A stretch of 64,000 nucleotides of DNA from Castor canadensis (Eukaryota > Chordata > Mammalia > Rodentia > Castoridae): positions 155,945,779 through 156,009,778 of the forward strand of contig NC_133393.1 of the NCBI RefSeq assembly GCF_047511655.1, written 5' to 3'. This document shows, one piece after another, positions 41,301 to 52,335 of the stretch. Both the position numbers and the translations under genes were made by a program. The notes below the pieces were generated by a model. That model worked only from the letters and a program-made list of their open reading frames with translations, was not told where the DNA came from and made no database searches. The stretch's first letter is position 1, and each line of letters opens with the position of its first letter.

Positions 41301-42115
41301 CTTCAGTAAAGTCTGGGTGGGTCTGCCAGTGGCGTTCAGGGACAGTGCGCACATGTCACTCCTGCACACAGCTGAGGTCTGCCATAGTGGTTTCCCACGG
41401 CTTCTACCCTTCTTGGATTCCCAAAGCTCCCCAACCTTTACTCTCCCCACATTTTTGTAAGCCTGTGATCCCCGTACTAAATCCCCTCCGGAAGGGAGGT
41501 TCCTGGAGGGTTTCCATTCTCCCAGTCAAACCCCAGCTGACGCACCCCTCACCACCACCAGTGCGTGAGATGCCATGGCCCCATCTGCTACCCACACAGC
41601 ACTGCCCAGCACCGGGGTCTTTGTCAGTCGCGTAGGTGAAAATGGTAGCTGGTGGTGGTTTGAATTTTAGAACTCTGTGTGTGCGCGTGTCAAAGAGCTG
41701 CTAGTATTCCATCTTTTGTAAGACGGCGTCATGTCCTGTGATCACTTTCTGATGTGCTACTGCTCTTCTTGTTGCTCTGAAAAGCTCTTTTTAGGGAAGG
41801 AGGTACCTTTCTCCACCATACAAACCCTTCCTCCCCCACCCCGTCTGCTGTTTGTCTTTTGACGCAGGTGGCATGTGTTCCCCGACATGTAACCAAGGAC
41901 TCCATGTGACGAGACGGCGAGCTCTCGGGAAGCAGTCCTTGGGCTCCTTTGTGTTTCGTGCAGCCTGCGCACCTTTTGGCCATCTTCTTAAGCTTCTGTG
42001 GCTTCCTCCTGCTTCTGCCCTGCTCCATCGGGGCTGAGGGGCCGAGTGACCATTTCCTAAGGCGCCCCTGCCTCCGGCACCTCTCAACTTCTGCTTTCCC
42101 AGTGCTGGCACCACA
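41301..42115. other. Single-copy noncoding DNA
   Basis: No recognised repeat or gene. Confidence 0.45.
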
Positions 42116-43425
42116 TTCTGATGACTAATATCTGAAACTGCTACACTTCTTTGTGGATTGCATCTTTAGCATCATAAAGTGACTTTTTGTTTTATATAAT
42201 GTCTTTTGTCCCCAAATAAAGCCTGTGTGACGTTGATTGGCGGCCCTGGCCCTGCTTGTCACAGCGCATCTGCCTGGGTGCTTTCTTCGTCAGCGTCTCG
42301 GGGGCTTTGGCTTCAGCTTATCTCTGGGAGACACACGCGGTCCCTGGGGCCTCCTCCTGAATGGTTTTGACCTTTTATTGAGGACAGAAGGGTGAGGTCA
42401 GCTCTGCTGTAATTATGAACTCCACTTGTGCTTGCCCTTCAGAGCGTTTGTCACCAGGGTCCTCGTATCCTTTGCTTTGTCCGTTTGTTTATTTTTACCA
42501 TTTGGAGGGTGGAAGTTTGCTTTGGAAGCTGTCTTGTAACTCTGTATTCTACTTGGTCCTCTGTGGACACCCAGGATGAATGATCAGATGATTGTGTCTC
42601 AACTTCCCAGCAACCACGTTTTATTTGGCTATATTTTAAAATCTTAGCGCCACCCTTTGTGCTTTTAAAATTGACTTACATACCTACTAATAGTCTACTA
42701 ATTGATTCACACACCTATGAAAATATTTATAATCTGAATTTATATCTAATGTGCACACACACATCTGTTAATGATGTATCTGTATCCATTAGTGGTTGCA
42801 TGTAGGCATACATTTATTAGTTGATTTGTTGGAGTTAAATATATCTTTTCTTTCTGGTACTAAGCGATGTGGAAATCTGTGCACCTCACTGCCTCTCACA
42901 CACCCTGCCCTTCCTCTATCAGTCTTCCCCTTCCCTAAGTTACTGTCGGGTGTAACACCGATACTCTCTGCTCCCTAAGACGCTGCACTGGTCCGGCTGT
43001 ATCTTCAAAGGTCAGCTAGCGTGCTCCCCACTGCTGGTTCTTTGCCCCAGTTTCTTCCTCTCTCTTTCAGTTGGCCAAGGCTGTCCTTTGGTAGTTTCTT
43101 CAGGGTGAGACCTTCCTAAGGATTTTTTTCTAGATTTTGAAGTTTTAAAAATACATTTGAATTCTGCCTTTGTATTTTAAAGACAGATTGGCTGGCTCTA
43201 AGACTTTCGGGTTGCAGTTCCCTTTGGGAGGACTTGGTGGGCATTCACCTGTTTTCTAGCACTGAATGTTGTCCTGTGTGTGACTTGCTTTCCCTCAACT
43301 CTCTGAGGAACTCCTTATCTTTAAAATCAGCAACATTTGTGGCGTCTTTTGCTAATATTTTTCACAACACAAATACTCTTTTAATTTGGAGACTGAAGTC
43401 TTTTTTTTTACTTCGAAAATTATTC
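42116..43425 (-). mobile_element. Probable ancient LINE-1 remnants
   Basis: AT-rich sequence with L1-like reversed wording ('GCATCTTTAGCATCATAAAG', 'ACATACCTACTAATAGTCTA', 'GATTGGCTGGCTCTAAGAC'). Boundaries and subfamily are unclear and part may be single-copy. Confidence 0.3.
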
Positions 43426-43649
43426 TCAAAGGATACTAATTTTTTTGTGTGTGTGGTACTGGGGCTTGAACTCAGGGCCTACACTTTCAGACACCCAACC
43501 AGCCCATTTTGTCAAGGATTTTTTTGAGATAGGGTCTTGCAAATTATTTGCCTGGGCTGGATTTGAACTGCATTCCTCCTGATCTGTGCCTCCTATGTAG
43601 CTAGGGTTACAGGCATGAGCCACTGGTACCCAGTGTCAAAGGACACTAA
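43426..43649 (-). mobile_element. Dimeric 7SL+tRNA SINE, minus strand, with target duplication
   Basis: Insert 43440-43635. On the minus strand: 7SL-like left monomer ('CATGCCTGTAACCCTAGCTA', 'AGATCAGGAGGAATGCAG', 'AGACCCTATCTCAAAAAA') and tRNA-like right monomer ('GGCCCTGAGTTCAAGCCCCA', 'GTACCAC') with an A-rich tail. Flanks 43426-43439 and 43636-43649 match at 13 of 14 (TCAAAGGAYACTAA). As in the copy at 29420, the region between boxes A and B is deleted. Confidence 0.92.
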
Positions 43650-46600
43650 ATTTTTTGCTACATTAATTTTGTTTTCAGGTTTGAGATGCCATTTAAGTGT
43701 GCATGGGGTATTCTTTATCTGTCTTCCACCTCTGTCTCTTTGTCTCCTACCCTCCGTGTCCTGCTGACTCCCAGGTCAGGTTGCTGGCTCCCTCCGTCCT
43801 GCTCTCCATGGCCATGGCCGTGTTTCCACCTGCATTTCCATCTGTGCTCCTTCCAGTCAGCCTCACATCTCACACACGGTTTGTTTTCCTTCTGCTTTCC
43901 CCCGAGCTCTGGCACTTGTTGTCCTGTCTTTTCTGTTATCTTTCATCTCTCCTTTGAGATCTTGTCCACAGAATTGATTGCTCTATGAAGTTTTAAAACC
44001 CTCCTAATCGTGGTGAAATGCTTGGGGTGTTAGAAGCCAGTAGAAGCTCCCTGGTGACGCAGGGTGTGTTTGGGGTGGTTATTTTGATTTTACTTCTTGC
44101 TGTCACACTAGGCAAGCACAGAGTTCACAGCACAGCTCCTCTCCTCTCTGCAGCTCTCTAAGTAACCACTTCCCACACTTGTAGCTTCTCTGGAATTCCT
44201 GGTTTAGCCCCTGCTTTGCCACTCTGGACACCTGCAGACTTCACCCACAGCGCTTCTGTCATGCATGCCACCATTGCCCTTGTCCTGGGAGGAGCTGCTG
44301 GTTCCACTGTGGTTTTGTCTTTCCCTAACATCTGCCACCACAGGCCTTCTGCTACTCTGTTTGTTCTTGACTCAATACAGCAGCCCTCCTCACACCCCCA
44401 GTTCAGGGCTACAGGTGTCTTTCTGGTTCTTTTCTTTTCTGGTTTTGGTGAACGTCTGATAGGAGGAGTGGGAAACCATTGTCTTTCTCTTGCTATTTAA
44501 AACCTGCTCGAATAGCTTCAATTAGTATTTCTCCAATAGTGAAGCTAAATATTGAAAATGTATCCTAAATGAGGACCTCACAGAAAATCTGGCATAATGC
44601 ACAGTATAGTTGGATACGAGTTGACTCTTGTTGACTCTATAGTCCTGAAGGTCTGGCAAAAAGGATTCTAGTGATTCTACCCTGACCATGTAAGTTCTGA
44701 TGGCAGGAAATAGGGCTCACTTAGCACTTGGTGGGGACAACAGCACAGGGCTCAGTAACAGTGACTAGCCCACACCTGCATTAGCCAGCGCAGTTGTCTA
44801 ACAGTGGCTTTACATAGCCACTCAGTCACAGATACATATATGTCAACCATGATGACATTGGAAGTGTTGCCTCAGTCCCTCTCGTTTAGGACTTGCTCAT
44901 GCTAGGGGATACTTCTGTGTCTCTGTCCTGTTCTGCCCTTGCCCTTTCCCCTCGCCGACTCTGAGTCACATGCTGACCTTGCCAGGCTGTGGCCTCATGG
45001 CACGGGCACATGCTCGACCAGAACCTTGGTACTCACTGTGAGACCCCTCTGAGCCATCCAGTGTCATGCCACTGCCACATCAGAGCCTCTGCGCTCTCCT
45101 GCATCTTACTGACCTCAAGCCTGTGCAGCCTCGCAGACGGGGAGGCAGCCTTGCCCCATGCTCTGTCAAATGTCTGGGCGCGGCGGTTCTGAGCTCTGTG
45201 TGCTGCTCTGCTCTCTCCTGCAGCTGTGGGAGGGGCTTCCAACCCGCCCACAAGTGAAGCCCACATCCTGCTTTCATGGCTCTGGGTGCTGCCCAACTGG
45301 TGGTGTGGATCTCAGAGTCCCCCTGCCCCAGGCTGCAGCCATAGGGTCCTCTCTTACCTGCAGTGCCTCTGGATGAGTGAACACCAGCCACTGGCTCCTA
45401 CATCAGCTGTTGGTTGTGACTCTGTCTCCATACTGCCCTACATACGCTCAGGCAAAGCTAAGTATGTTCTATGCCCTTCTGGGTTTGTTCCCCCCGAAAT
45501 GCAGTATGTAGAATCACCTTCTGTAAAAGCCCTGAGAGCAGGATGCAGACACTATTTTGTGGGATGCTCTCAGAGTCACATCCAGGACACGGCCCAGTTT
45601 ACAGGGGGCCCCTGCACCGCAGGCTCTCTCTCCAGCTGGGGAAACAGACACTCAAAAGGTGTCTTAGGAGGGTCATAGTGACATGGTTCCCTGAGCCATC
45701 TGTAGGTGTCTAGGGACCTGGCTCCATCCTGGGTGCTGGGAGAAGTCACTGAAGGTCTTAAGTGGAAGGCAGGTGACGAAGGAGGTGACATAATCTGGTT
45801 TGTTGAAGAATGAATGGGAGGGACCACTTTCCAGTGTTTGCAGAAGAGACCCCTGAATCAGGGTCACCCTAGTGAAGACTTAGAGGCCTGGAGGGCCAGG
45901 CTGGGCCCGGTACTAGAACTGTGCTCAGCTGAATGGGAGGGGCCACATGTGTGATTCATTTATTCACTTTCCAACTCCTGGCCCCAGGTACAGAGACAAA
46001 GATCTGTGTCCCCAGTACCCTCCAGTGGGCTTTCCACCAAGATGGTGTGTCAGGACACTTGGCAGACTTTACATCAATCTGATGGACTCCCAGGGCCCCT
46101 TGTTAGGTGTTCACAATCTGACAGCTGACCTTAAAACCTTTCCCTTCGTATTATAAATGTCCTCAGCAGACAGAGCCTGCAGATTTACAGTAAGTTGGGA
46201 GAGAGCTGAAAAGACACGCTGTCTGTGCTCAGACTCTTCCCTGAGCTCCCAGGATAGCCAGGCAGGGGAGAGATGCAGAAGTCACACACACTTGCTGTTA
46301 TGAAAACTAGGGGGCGGGGCTAGGAAGATGTCACCTGGGCTCTGTGAGGAAAAGAAAATCACTTTCCCATCATTGCCGAGCTTTCAAATTAATTTATTGC
46401 AATTAGAGAAATGGCATCAATTCTCATGCACATCTGAGTTACAGCTCTGCAAAAGCAGCCACACAGCAGGAACAGAGGACAGAGACAAGCCGCCCCAACT
46501 CTGTCCCTCAAAACTCTGATTCTTCCCCTCCTCCAAGCCTGCCCAAATCATATCCTTCGGGGAGCCAGGCTAGGCTTCTGCTAGCTCAGTGCTGGTCCTT

Positions 46601-46924
46601 TAGCTTCAGCTGACCCTGTGTGGCTGTGGCCAGCCACACCATTTTGTCCAGGCTGGGGTGTAGCTCAAGCCACATGGACAAGATTCTTCCACCTGCTTAG
46701 CTACCAGTTCTGTAGGTGTCTGTGGTATGGAGGAGACTGGAAAGGAAAAAGAATCCCCATCCCACCCATAGCCTGACCCTGACACTGCCCTTCCTGTGAG
46801 GACAGGTGCCACTGACACTGGGGCCAAAGCAGGTCTCTTCCCTGTGTGAGATGACAGGGGCATGGAGGGTGAGGTACAGCCCTGTGCTCATAGGGTCTCT
46901 GGGTATGGGTAAATGTCCTGGGGT
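43650..46924. other. Single-copy noncoding DNA
   Basis: 3.3 kb of unique sequence without recognised exons. 46320-46480 contains a short AT-rich block (TTCAAATTAATTTATTGCAA, then TTAGAG) that looks like a conserved element by composition. A L2/MIR-like phrase lies near 45950-45980. Confidence 0.45.
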
Positions 46925-47225
46925 AGCCATGACACATGACCACACAGTGGTTTACACACAGACATTTCTTCTCTCACAGCCTGGAGGCCAGAAGTCTGAG
47001 ATCAAGGTGTCCACAGGGGAGGCTCCGGGGGAGAGTTTCCTAGGCTTGTGGTCATGTCTTTCCCTCCATCTTTACATGGCCGCCTCTGCTTGTGTGTGTC
47101 TGTGTGTCCTCTCCGGGACATGAACCATTGACCGTAGGGTCCACCCTAATCCAGGATGACTGTGTTTTGTGATCCTAACCTTAATTACCAAATAAAGTCA
47201 CATTCTGAGTTCCCAGGTAGACTTG
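46925..47225 (-). mobile_element. MLT1-like LTR relic, minus strand
   Basis: 'CACAGCCTGGAGGCCAGAAG', 'TCTGAGATCAAGGTGTCCAC', 'CATCTTTACATGGCCGCCTC', 'GGTCCACCCTAATCCAGGAT', 'TTACCAAATAAAGTCACATT' and 'CTGAGTTCCCAGG' are the reverse of the MLT1-type LTR also seen at 13126-13490. Confidence 0.75.
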
Positions 47226-47617
47226 AATGGGGGGAATAATGTCCTAGCCACTGGGGATCCCTTCGAGCTCTGAGCACTGCAGCTGCCTAGTCAGAAGCAC
47301 CTAGAACTTGGATTCTTCGCTTGTTCCTGCTGCCTCTGCCCCTCCCTGGCCATGTCCGTGTCCATGTCTGTTGGGCCCCTACACTGACCAGAGCCTCCAT
47401 GTGGTCTCCTAGCTCCAGCCTTATCCCCTCCACACCAGCTTCCTGCTAGTGGTCAGGGACCTGGTCATCCTACATTCTCTTCAGATCACCCTAGGGTCCC
47501 ACTGCCTTTGGCACGGAGCTGAGCCTCCCCCATGACAGACCAGGTCCTTCCCATCTCTTGCTGGGCCCTCCAACACCTTCCCAGCTCTGTACCAGCCAGA
47601 GCCAGCTGTGTACCGGT
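47226..47617. other. Single-copy noncoding DNA
   Basis: Unique sequence ending at the L1 target duplication. No gene seen. Confidence 0.5.
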
Positions 47618-47638
47618 TAGGGCCAGCTTTTTTTTTTT

Positions 47639-47736
47639 ATTACTCAAAAGTATGATTGATTTTAATTGCCTTTTTAAGTAAAAGAAAAGAAAGTGTCTAG
47701 ATGGAACTCAGAGAGGATGGCCCCTTGCTAGTGGGG
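47639..47736 (-). other. Likely L1 3'-transduced segment
   Basis: About 98 bp of sequence that does not resemble L1 lies between the L1's own A-rich tail and the outer poly(A), inside the target duplications. On the minus strand it carries ATTAAA (plus 47661-47666), a common variant poly(A) signal, about 22 nt before the outer A-run. This is the layout of read-through past the weak L1 signal to a downstream one, followed by retrotransposition of the whole transcript. An alternative is a separate small insertion in the L1 tail. Confidence 0.75.
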
Positions 47737-48256
47737 TTTTATTTTTATTTATTTATTTAATTCGTATGTACATACAATGTTTGGGTAATTTCTTCCCCCA
47801 CCCCCTCCCTTACCTACCCCATCTCTAATTTTCTTGCAGAGAGAGTATAAGCAATAACAGGAAGGAACAAGGGTTTTTGCTGGTTGAGATAAGGATAGCT
47901 ATACAGGGCATTGACTCACATTGATTTCCTGTGCGTGTGTGTTACCTTCTAGGTTAATTCTTTTTGATCTCACCTTTTCTCTAGTTCCTGGTCCCCTTTT
48001 CCTGTTGGCCTCAGTTGCTTTTAAGGTATCTGCTTTAGTTTCTCTGCGTTGAGGGCAACAAATGCTAGCTAATTTTTTAGGTGTCTTACCTATCCTCACC
48101 CCTCCCTTGTGTGCTCTCGCTTTTATCATGTGATCAAAGTCCAGTCCCCTTGTTGTGTTTGCCCTTGATCTAATGTCCACATATGAGGGAGAATATATGA
48201 TTTTTGGTCTTTTGGGCCAGGCTAACCTCACTCAGAATGATGTTCTCCAATTCCAT

Positions 48257-48469
48257 CTATTTACCAGCGAACGATAACATTTCGTTCTTCTTCATGGCTG
48301 CATAAAATTCCATTGTGTATAGATACCACATTTTCTGGATCCATTCGTCAGTGGTGGGGCATCTTGGCTGTTTCCATAACTTGGCTATTGTGAATAGGGC
48401 CGCAATAAACATGGGTGTGCAGGTGCCTCTGGAGTAACCTGTGTCACTGTCTTTTGGGTGTATCCCCAA
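48257..48469 (-). pseudogene. LINE-1 ORF2 C-terminal end
   Basis: 70 codons reading the last part of ORF2, including GIHPKDSDTG, MFIAALFTIAKLWKQP and MEFYAAMKKNEM, closely parallel to the copy at 8062-8328. It is out of phase with the upstream ORF2 block by stops and indels around 48470-48755. Non-functional. Confidence 0.88.
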
Positions 48470-48754
48470 GAGTGGTATTGCTGGATCAAATGGTAGATCA
48501 ATGTCTAGCTTTTTAAGTAGCCTCCAAATTTTTTTCCAGAGTGGTTGTACTAGTTTACATTCCCACCAACAGTGTAAGAGGGTTCCTTTTTCCCCTCATC
48601 CTCGCCAACACCTGCTGTTGGTGGTGTTGCTGATGATGGCTATTCTAACAGGGGTGAGGTGGAATCTTAGTGTGGTTTTAATTTGCATTTCCTTTCTTGC
48701 TAGAGATGGTGAGCATTTTTTCATGTGTTTTTTGGCCATTTGAATTTCTTCTTT

Positions 48755-49264
48755 TCAGAAAGTTCTGTTTAGTTCACTTGCCCATTTCTTTATTGGTTCA
48801 TTAGTTTTGGGAGAATTTAGTTTTTCAAGTTCCCTATATATTCTGGTTATCAGTCCTTTGTCTGATGTATAGTTGGCCAATATTTTCTCCCACTCTGTGG
48901 GTGTTCTCTTCAGTTTAGAGACCATTTCTTTTGATGAACAGAAGCTTTTTAGTTTTATGAGTTCCCATTTATCTATGTTATCTCTTAGTTGCTGTGCTGC
49001 TGGGGTTTCGTTGAGAAAGTTCTTACCCATACCTACTAACTCCAGAGTATTTCCTACTCTTTCCTGTATCAACTTTAGAGTTTGGGGTCTGATATTAAGA
49101 TCCTTGATCCATTTTGAGTTAATCTTGGTATAGGGTGATATACATGGATCTAGTTTCAGTTTTTTGCAGACTGCTAACCAGTTTTCCCAGCAGTTTTTGT
49201 TGAAGAGGTTGCTATTTCTCCATCGTATATTTTTAGCGTTATAGTTATAGTTGTGTGGCTTCAT
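48755..49264 (-). pseudogene. LINE-1 ORF2 segment after the reverse transcriptase
   Basis: A 169-codon open stretch matching the part of L1 ORF2 between the reverse transcriptase and the cysteine-rich end. Diagnostic phrases are KINSKWIKDLNIRPQTLKLI, LIKLKSFCSSKE and ANYTSDKGLITRIYRELEKL. A stop after ELNRTF ends it, where the intact family reads on into the KEDIQMANKHM-type region. No catalytic domain is present. Confidence 0.92.
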
Positions 49265-49323
49265 ATCTGGGTCCTCTATTCTGTTCCACTGGTCTTCATA
49301 TCTGTTTTTGTGTAGGGCCAGCT

Positions 49324-52149
49324 CTTAACTGTGTGCAGCTCCCTGGATGATGTCCTTCCTCTCCAGTCTCAGGCTTGGGGAATTCTCTTCTGTTCTCGAC
49401 GTCTTCTCTTTTGCTTGCTTACCCACCTCTTCAACACCCTCCAGTCCTGACCTAAGTCCCTCTGCCACTGGTGCCTCTGGGCCTCAGCTGGCCTGGTACA
49501 GCCAGCACATCTGCAAGCACTGAGAACTGTGAATGCCAGCTGGGAGTTACCGGTTCAGGACTGGTCTCTGCATGTGAACTCCAGGAGATGGCTCCTTGTC
49601 TCCCAGCATCTGAGAACTGATTGTGGAGGGAGTAACTGTGAGAGCCTCGGAGTGGGACCTCAGGCCCAGCTGGACCATCAATTCTGTGCGCAGTTCTCCC
49701 GAGGATCCTCACAGGGCCCCTTCAATCACTCTCTAGCCTGACAGGGGCAGCCAGGCAGCGTCCTTTCCCCACTCAGAGTATTTAAATCCTCCCAATGTTA
49801 CTTGCAAAATGATGGAAACCCCAGAGAGGCGTCCCAGGGCACAGGAGCCACGGCAGCCCGCCATCCACTCTGATGGTAAATCTTTCTCTCCGACAGCAGA
49901 CGACGTCTGCAGTGTTTCATAATTGGTTAGATGAAGAGCCCCTATTTTCCAAGATGTTCTGGAATAACTCAGTTTTAAAGACCACATCCTAACAACTGGA
50001 ATGGGCCGATTATTCCAGGGGAATCTGCTGAGAATCATTGCTGCAAAAGGTAGGAAAATGTGCCTGAAAAATTGCTGAGACTTTGCTCGGAGACTCAGGT
50101 TTCCATTACCAGGAGAGACGTTAATCCCATTTGTTAAAAATGTTTTTTGAGGTTTATTTCCAATGGAAGGATTTGTTTTACTTAAGTGTGCCCTCTGAAA
50201 TGCTCTTGGTGACAGGGCCATCCATCCACCCTCTGCCTGTGACTGCAGGAGCGGGGATGTCAAGCAGGGGGAGTCTGGAGTTGGCTGAGGGTCTGCCCCT
50301 CCCCAGCCCTATGGAGAGTGGGGGAGAAGAGCTGGCCATGGGCCAGTTGGAGAAGTGGTGCACACACCACTCCCAGCGTTTGGGGACGAGAGGAGCACCA
50401 AGTGCTGACGCAGCCATTACTAGAGGGACAGTTGTGCCGCCATGGTTCAAGCATCCCTGGCAGCTGTTCAGGTCACGATTTTCTTTCATGGTGCAAGGGA
50501 GAGAAGGTAGACCAGGAATGGAGTCCTGCAAGTACCTCTGGGACCACCTGACACCGTCCCTCTTCCATGGGGGCTCTCAGGAGATGAGCAAGGTCAAGTG
50601 TCCCCTCCATGACAGTATAGTGTACTGTGATACTGTCAGACTGCAATCCTAGGTCATCCAAAGCTGGTGGCCTTCCCATTTCAGGACCTCCTTCTGAACC
50701 ATCTGCATTGTGAGTTTGAGGTGCTGGCTGTAGCTGATACCTAGTCCTGGGTGCTGTCTGGGTGATGGCTCCTTCCCAGCCATATGCCTCAGTTTGTGCT
50801 GTGATGGGTCCACAGGCCCCTGTCTTCCCCATCCTAGACAGGTGGCACTGACCCTTCTTTGTACCTTCCCCCCTTCCCCTGCTGGGCTCTATTTGTCAAC
50901 TGTCTGGGGAGAAGTAAGGACCAGGGATCTCCAACATGGTGGTGGGCGGGGCTGCAGTGTCAGAGGAGGGGCCCCGGGCTCCTCCCTTGTGTGCTCAGGC
51001 CTTCTGACCTTCCTCCCTTCTTTATCACCTGTCTGACTTGGAAGGACAGTGACAAAGGACAAGGAGCAACCGTTTTGCAAGAATCACTTACACGTGGCCT
51101 GGAGAGGCCCAGGGCCACCTTGCTGGAGCCAGCTCCCTGCTGTTTGGGGGATTTCTGGCAGCCCCAGGGCCACCAGGCAAGTGCCACAGTAATTAACAGC
51201 TCTATCTTGGAGCTCTTCATAGCGCCTTTGTCCAAGCCAGGAAAGCTTTTTATGCATTCTTCTCTATGAACCAAGAGCCTCGCCCTTCGGGATGACTGCG
51301 AGGCTGGAAAGTCGGCTGCCAGCGGGGGCAGAAGATTTGTTAGGCAATGTGAAGGAGTAGAAAAGGACACGAGAGATGTTCACTCATCAGCAACATGCGT
51401 GGGGGCCCTGTCGATGGCAGTACCTGTCTTCACCGCACCATGCAAGGGACCCTAAGGTTTCTCTGCTTGTGGGGACCTGAGTCACAGCCCCCTGTGCACA
51501 CAGACCTGGCCTGGGCACTGCCAGCTCTGCCTGTCTCCCTGGAGCACATTTCCTTGGGAAAACATCCTTTCTGGAGATGACACTTTCAGGTATGGCTTGC
51601 TCAAGCCGGGCTGCCAGTTCATTCTGCACGTCCCCTCTTGCAGCGGAGGCTGTAACACCTGCATTTCTCCTGAAAACAGGCCCATGTTCAAACCGATTTC
51701 TAAAACCTGAGAGGGTTCATCTGTTTTCCCTTTCAAATGTGAAATGCATCCCCACAGGACCACATCCACTGGAAATAAGTAAACTGTCCCCTCAAAAGAG
51801 GCTAGTGACCTTCTTCTTGTCACAGACCATGGCTTCTGTCTGCTGTACTGGGCTGGCTGGTCCCAGGGCTTAGGACACCCCTGCCCTTCTCCAACAGCTT
51901 GGGTGCAAACACCCTGAGTCTTCCCTGTGGGTAAGGCAGGCCTGCAGGCAGTTACAGACTACGGGTTGGGGACAGGCAGCTTTTTGTCAGCTCCAAGCTC
52001 TAGCAGGGATGTTTGAAGACAGTCTAAGGGCTCTGAGGGGTTCAGGAGACAGGGCTGGCTTAGTGCCCCTGTTTGCCAGCGTCCATGAGGCAGGTCGTGA
52101 CAGGAGTCATTATTTGATGGCAGGAGCTTGTCCTCGGGTGGTAGGACAT
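49324..52149. other. Single-copy noncoding DNA with a candidate conserved block
   Basis: Unique sequence. 49780-50170 is AT-richer and non-repetitive, with GGAATAACTCAG, GATTATTCCAGGGGAATC and CATAATTGGTTAG strings, and resembles a conserved element by composition. Long frames at 49733-50263 (minus) and 50131-50652 (plus) overlap each other and are not gene-like. Confidence 0.45.
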
Positions 52150-52335
52150 GTGGTTCTGCTGTCAAACCTCTGTGTTCCTAGTGACCCTCTGCATGGTCTG
52201 ACAGTTATGTCACTGTCCTAAGCTTCAGTGTTCTCAGTCACAACATGGGGTAGCAGTGCTTCCCAGAACGAGGGTGAGAATTAAACAGAGTGATGCAGGC
52301 GGAGCCCAGCTCCTCACACAGGGCAAGCACTCAAC
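52150..52335. repeat. MIR fragment
   Basis: 'TCTGACAGTTATGTCACTGT', 'CCTAAGCTTCAGTGTTCTCA', 'GAATTAAACAGAGTGATGCA' and 'CACACAGGGCAAGCACTCAA' follow MIR order (tail with GGCACAxAGTAAGCGCTCAA). Confidence 0.65.

Larger units (their letters stand above)
47618..49323 (-). mobile_element. 5'-truncated LINE-1 with perfect 11-bp target duplication
   Basis: TAGGGCCAGCT flanks the element perfectly at 47618-47628 and 49313-49323. The element runs on the minus strand from 49312 (5' truncation, inside the ORF2 C-terminal third) to a poly(A) at 47629-47638. It comprises ORF2 end (about 49310-48190), 3' UTR (about 48190-47759), the L1's own A-rich tail (47737-47758) and extra sequence with a second poly(A). 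Long stretches of ORF2 are still readable with only a few frame breaks, so it is the youngest L1 in the window. It cannot be mobile without its promoter, ORF1, endonuclease and reverse transcriptase. Confidence 0.95.

Noticed and set aside
48755..49264. 169-codon frame that looks like a real protein
   Set aside because: It is a LINE-1 ORF2 fragment inside a 5'-truncated element, so it is kept as a pseudogene and not as a host gene.
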